Origin: Pasteurella sp049670895 | GTDB lineage: Bacteria; Pseudomonadota; Gammaproteobacteria; Enterobacterales; Pasteurellaceae | Assembly (NCBI RefSeq): GCF_049670895.1 | Contig: NZ_CP187170.1 | Direction: 5' to 3' (one strand) | DNA length: 64,000 bases | Notes under the pieces: model-generated | What the model was told of the DNA's origin: nothing | Database searches by the model: none | Seen by the model: only the letters and a program-made list of their open reading frames with translations | Shown here: positions 60,450 through 64,000 of the stretch, piece by piece | Layout of the letters: the number at the start of each line of letters is the position of its first letter | Numbering within the stretch: the stretch's first letter is position 1 | Program-made: the position numbers and the translations under genes

Positions 60450-61481
60450 TTATTTTACTTTTGCTAAATAAGCCTGCTCTGCCGCATCATCAAACATTTC
60501 TTGCTTATCGGTTAATACAAACCCGCCAAGATCTTCTGCAATACTTTTTGCAGCTCGAATCATCATGCGTAAATTCATCAAGTCATTCCCTTCCGAAGGA
60601 AGTTGCATAAATAAGGCAATACCAATGGTACTAAAATCATTCATGTTGTAATCAAAAGTGCCGGGCTGTTGAATGTTCGCCACACTAAATAAAATCGGGC
60701 TGCTGACACTTAAATCGGAATGGCGGTGATAAATGTTACGTTCGCCAAATAAGAAACCCAGTTCATCGAGAATTTTCGCCAGTTTTGCCCCCTGAAATTG
60801 GTAATTTTCAGGTGCCACCACATACATCATGATAAAAGAAGGGGCTTCCTGCTGTGCTTGCGTATGAGTGCGGTCTGTTTCTGCTTTTTTTATTTCCTCA
60901 TCCGTGTCTTGCGGTTCTTCAATCGGTGGCATTTCTTGTAAAGAAGATAAAGGAATATCCGTAGAATTATGAGCTAACTCGGCTAATTGACGACGTAAAT
61001 CGGCAGAATGCGTATCTACGCCCATTTCTTGATCGGTGTAACGCTCAGCTTCTTCCAGTGTTGTCAATGCAGGTTCAGAAAAGCTTGGCATGGGCTCAAC
61101 ACGGGCGTGATAGCTGGCTTGCGTATTATTGGGCAGGCTAATTTTAATATTTTCTACCGCCCGATCGACACTGTGTTCATTCTCTTGATGATATGCTCGC
61201 GTGTCATTCATCACGGTGGTGCTTTCGCCATCAAAAGGGAACGTTTGTTGCTGTGGTGAAACCTCCTCTTCTTCTAAAGGCACCACGGGCGAAACGGGCA
61301 TCGGTTGAGTGCTCGCCGCACTCACTTGTGGCGGGGGCTCTCTTAAACGAGCCTCACGACTGAATGTGTTCGCATTTTTAAAATATTGGGATTTTTCACG
61401 GCGATTTGCCCACAAGCCGTGTGCAACTAAAATAATTAAAGCGATAATGCCTAAAATAATCAAAATGGTATTCAAATTCAT
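60450..61481 (-). CDS. zipA: Cell division protein ZipA
   Basis: ZipA tethers FtsZ to the inner membrane at the division site. I place the start at 61481 (MNLNTILIILGIIALIILVA, 343 residues), which has a good Shine-Dalgarno (GGAGG) and gives the N-terminal membrane anchor at once. The ATG at 61535 adds 18 unlikely residues. A Pro/Gln/Glu-rich disordered linker (about 45-215) precedes the C-terminal FtsZ-binding domain (about 220-343, IMMYVVAPENYQFQGAKLAK onward). It is divergent from cysZ, as in E. coli. Confidence 0.94.
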   Translation of the reverse strand: MNLNTILIILGIIALIILVAHGLWANRREKSQYFKNANTFSREARLREPPPQVSAASTQPMPVSPVVPLEEEEVSPQQQTFPFDGESTTVMNDTRAYHQENEHSVDRAVENIKISLPNNTQASYHARVEPMPSFSEPALTTLEEAERYTDQEMGVDTHSADLRRQLAELAHNSTDIPLSSLQEMPPIEEPQDTDEEIKKAETDRTHTQAQQEAPSFIMMYVVAPENYQFQGAKLAKILDELGFLFGERNIYHRHSDLSVSSPILFSVANIQQPGTFDYNMNDFSTIGIALFMQLPSEGNDLMNLRMMIRAAKSIAEDLGGFVLTDKQEMFDDAAEQAYLAKVK

Positions 61482-61621
61482 TATCCATTCCTCCAGCCAT
61501 GAATAAATAGGATATAAATGCGGTAAGCTTATCATATTTTCCCAAGGCGGTAAGCTTTAAAAATTGATTTTTTTCAGCACACTTTGTATTCTAGCTTTTT
61601 TAAATTTTTAGGATATTTCTT

Positions 61622-62419
61622 ATGCAACAGTCTGAATTATATAAAGCATTTCATTATTTTATGACAGGTTGGCACCTGATTACCCAAAAAGGACTACGCC
61701 GTTTTGTCGTGTTGCCTATTTTATTAAACATTGTGTTATTAAGCGGACTCTTCTGGTTATTCATCAGCCAAATTGATAGCTTGAGCGATAGTATGATGCA
61801 TTATATTCCTGAATGGTTAAGCTGGTTAAGTGCAGTATTATTAGCCTTATCCATTTTATTCATTCTTGTTTTTTTCTATTTTATTTTTACTACATTATCT
61901 GGTTTTATTGCCGCCCCGTTTAATGGGCTGTTAGCGGAAAAAGTCGAACGTATGCTAGCAGGGCAAAGCATTGAAGACGGGGGCATCTTAGATTTTGTCA
62001 AAGATATTCCTCGCATGTTAGCTCGTGAATGGCAAAAGTTATTATATAGCCTACCTCGCTTTATTTTGCTTTTTGCACTTGGTTTTGTGCCAGTGTTAGG
62101 GCAAACTATCGTCCCCATTATTGCTTTCCTTTTTACCGCATGGATGATGGCTATTCAATATTGTGATTACCCCTTTGATAATCATAAAGTGCCGTTTTTC
62201 GTGATGAAGCAAGCCTTGGGGCAAAAAGGCACATTAAGTGTCACCTTTGGCGGTTTAGTGGCAGTTTGTACCTTTGTGCCTTTGATCAACTTAGTGGTGA
62301 TTCCTGTTGCTGTGTGTGGTGCGACAGCGATGTGGGTGGAAAATTATCGTGATCGCCTCGCCTCCACAAGTACTTCCACAAGTGTTGACAAATCGTCAGG
62401 GAATCAAATCGTGAAATAA
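61622..62419 (+). CDS. cysZ: Sulfate transporter CysZ
   Basis: CysZ mediates sulfate entry for cysteine synthesis. The 265-residue inner-membrane protein has about four long hydrophobic segments, the family's SGFIAAPFNGLLAEKVERML region, and LALGFVPVLGQ/NLVVIPVAVCGATAMWVE near the C-terminus. The tail is Ser/Thr-rich. It precedes cysK by 100 bp, the conserved cysZ-cysK pair. Confidence 0.93.
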   Translation: MQQSELYKAFHYFMTGWHLITQKGLRRFVVLPILLNIVLLSGLFWLFISQIDSLSDSMMHYIPEWLSWLSAVLLALSILFILVFFYFIFTTLSGFIAAPFNGLLAEKVERMLAGQSIEDGGILDFVKDIPRMLAREWQKLLYSLPRFILLFALGFVPVLGQTIVPIIAFLFTAWMMAIQYCDYPFDNHKVPFFVMKQALGQKGTLSVTFGGLVAVCTFVPLINLVVIPVAVCGATAMWVENYRDRLASTSTSTSVDKSSGNQIVK

Positions 62420-62519
62420 TTTTTTGCTATAAAATATAGCCATTGACTATTTTTTAGCAAAAAGGAATTGTGTTAAATATAAGGATATTTTTTACACACA
62501 AATGAACAAGGAAAAACAC

Positions 62520-63467
62520 ATGACTATTTATGCAGATAACTCTTATTCTATTGGTAACACACCATTAGTGCGTCTAAAACATTTCGGTCAAGGGAATATT
62601 ATTGCCAAAATTGAGGGACGTAATCCAAGCTTTAGCGTGAAATGCCGTATCGGGGCAAACATGGTTTGGCAAGCAGAGAAAGATGGAATCCTCACCCCTG
62701 AGAAAGAAATTGTGGATGCGACCAGTGGTAATACAGGCATTGCGTTAGCCTATGTTGCGGCCGCCCGTGGTTATAAAATCACCTTAACCATGCCTGAAAC
62801 CATGAGTGTGGAACGTAAACGTTTATTGCGTGGTTTGGGTGTCAATTTAGTGTTAACCGAAGGGGCAAAAGGCATGAAAGGTGCCATTGCAAAAGCAGAA
62901 GAAATTGTTGCCTCTGATCCACAGCGTTATATCATGTTAAAACAATTTGAAAACCCTGCAAACCCAGCGATTCACCAACAAACAACAGGTCCTGAAATCT
63001 GGCGTGATACTGAAGGTCAGATTGATGTATTAGTGGCGGGCGTTGGCACAGGCGGCACCATCACAGGAACAAGTCGTTATATCAAACAAGATAAAGGGAA
63101 AGCGATTATTTCGGTTGCAGTAGAACCAGCAGAATCCCCTGTCATTACCCAAACACTCGCAGGTGAAGAACTCAAACCTGCTCCACATAAAATTCAAGGT
63201 ATTGGGGCAGGATTTATTCCAAAAAACTTAGATTTAAGTATCGTGGATCGTGTGGAAACCGTCAGCAGTGAAGAAGCCATTGAAACCGCTCGTCGCTTAA
63301 TGGCAGAAGAAGGCATTTTAGCCGGTATTTCTTCTGGTGCAGCCGTGGCGGTTGCCGATCGTCTTGCTAAATTGCCAGAATTTACAAATAAATGCATTGT
63401 GGTCATTTTACCTTCCGCAGCAGAACGTTACTTAAGTACGGCTTTATTTGAAGGTATCGAAGCCTAA
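62520..63467 (+). CDS. cysK: Cysteine synthase A (O-acetylserine sulfhydrylase)
   Basis: CysK makes cysteine from O-acetylserine and sulfide with pyridoxal phosphate. I place the start at 62520 (MTIYADNSYSIGNTPLVRLK, 315 residues) because AAGGA lies 8 bases upstream. The ATG at 62502 would add six residues. The PLP lysine is Lys41 in SFSVKCRIGAN. The substrate loop TSGNTGIA is near 68-75, and the PLP-phosphate loop is GVGTGGTITG. It closely follows the Haemophilus CysK pattern. A strong uptake-sequence terminator follows. Confidence 0.97.
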   Translation: MTIYADNSYSIGNTPLVRLKHFGQGNIIAKIEGRNPSFSVKCRIGANMVWQAEKDGILTPEKEIVDATSGNTGIALAYVAAARGYKITLTMPETMSVERKRLLRGLGVNLVLTEGAKGMKGAIAKAEEIVASDPQRYIMLKQFENPANPAIHQQTTGPEIWRDTEGQIDVLVAGVGTGGTITGTSRYIKQDKGKAIISVAVEPAESPVITQTLAGEELKPAPHKIQGIGAGFIPKNLDLSIVDRVETVSSEEAIETARRLMAEEGILAGISSGAAVAVADRLAKLPEFTNKCIVVILPSAAERYLSTALFEGIEA

Positions 63468-63490
63468 TCGTTTATTTTAATAAAAAAAGA

Positions 63491-63534
63491 AAAGTGCGGT
63501 GGAAATGGCAGAAATTTTCACCGCACTTTTTTAT
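63491..63534 (+). terminator. Uptake-sequence terminator of cysK
   Basis: AAAGTGCGGTG (63491-63501) pairs with CACCGCACTTT (63519-63529), followed by TTTT. It is an 11-bp stem, 24 bp after the stop. Confidence 0.92.
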
Positions 63535-64000
63535 GTCAATTTTGTATAAAATGTAAACAAAATTGTAAACAATATTATTATGTTAGCTCCTCTTTCTCTC
63601 TATTCTCTTTATTTTATAATCCGTTTCATTTTTTATTAATCATTTATTTAATATCCACACAACAAAAACAAATGATATTTATTTATTTTAAATAAATAAA
63701 TCATCACTTCATTTTTTCTTGCTATGCGATCAAATCCCACACAAAAAACCCATGTATTATCATCAGGATAATATCTCATGCAATTTTGCTTCCTTTAAAC
63801 TCACATAGCTGACTTATTTTCTCTTATCCTCGATCGGAATTATATTTCCAAAAAAATACGTTTATTCTCTTATTTAGGCTTGTTATTTCTCATATTTTTA
63901 TGAGTATTGTAATTTTATGTAAAGATTGTATCTATTTGAACGTTTCAGCTATCTTTGCTGAATCTTTTTTGCTATAAGTTAAACAGTTTTTCAGCGATCG
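63535..64000. other. AT-rich intergenic DNA at the right edge with palindromes
   Basis: No gene is supported. It contains a 25-base AT-only palindrome with 12-base arms (63677-63701), an inverted repeat TATTATC/GATAATA (63755-63773), and a plus-strand terminator-like hairpin (63944-63970). It probably includes the upstream region of a gene beyond the window. Confidence 0.6.
63944..63970 (+). terminator. Plus-strand terminator-like hairpin at the right edge
   Basis: TTCAGC (63944-63949) pairs with GCTGAA (63957-63962) over a 7-base loop and is followed by TCTTTTTT. The transcript it would end is not evident; it could be an attenuator for a downstream gene or end a small RNA. Confidence 0.55.

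Overview
The window is chromosomal DNA from a member of the Pasteurellaceae. I found 32 exact copies of the nine-base DNA-uptake sequence AAGTGCGGT or its complement ACCGCACTT. This is the Haemophilus influenzae/Pasteurella type, not the Actinobacillus/H. ducreyi type. Several gene orders match gammaproteobacterial ones: ubiE-ubiJ-ubiB-tatAB, mltG-tmk-holB-tatD, serA-rpiA, rdgB-hemW, waaA-coaD, dapF-DUF484-xerC-yigB, and zipA divergent from cysZ-cysK. I cannot name the genus from the sequence alone. No rRNA, tRNA, insertion sequence, prophage or CRISPR array was seen.

Layout. 1-18.8 kb is almost entirely minus-strand housekeeping: Tat export and ubiquinone genes (with an inserted DUF4328 membrane protein), nhaA, an LtaS-type sulfatase-fold transferase, a CBS-domain membrane protein, the mltG-tmk-holB-tatD-DUF1523 run, serA-rpiA, and rdgB-Sel1-ybjQ-hemW. 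18.9-32.7 kb is a single 4598-codon trimeric autotransporter adhesin of the Hia/Hsf/YadA class, built from large internal repeats. It is followed by about 0.9 kb of AT-rich upstream DNA. 33.6-36.3 kb holds LPS inner-core genes (an LgtF/WaaE-type glucosyltransferase, divergent from waaA-coaD). 36.5-37.5 kb encodes an AT-rich surface lipoprotein candidate.

37.6-49.5 kb is a one-direction sialic-acid locus. In transcription order it holds a four-gene Sat-type ABC importer (satA, satB, a fused permease-ATPase satC, satD), an FrdA/NadB-like flavoprotein, a GDSL/SGNH esterase, nanE, nanK, nanQ, an RpiR-family regulator (siaR/nanR) and nanA. Upstream of satA lies a well-formed CRP site and a promoter whose -10 element sits inside a short pentanucleotide repeat. 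SatA has a twin-arginine signal, so it probably depends on the Tat pathway that starts the window. Import, de-acetylation, epimerisation, phosphorylation and lyase cleavage of sialic acid can be read from this one cluster; nagA and nagB are not in the window.

49.5-50.5 kb has no conventional gene but contains a plausible plus-strand structured transcript. 50.5-64 kb returns to housekeeping: a CcdA/thioredoxin pair, clpB with a heat-shock-like promoter, dapF, DUF484, xerC, a HAD phosphatase, an NTF2-like protein, an EamA transporter, folB, plsY, zipA, cysZ and cysK. The window ends in AT-rich DNA with palindromes.

The points most worth following up are the giant adhesin (repeats and two cysteine pairs), the composite sat-flavoprotein-esterase-nan operon with its repeat-containing promoter, the candidate small RNA near 50.1 kb, and uptake sequences reused as shared-arm terminators between convergent genes.
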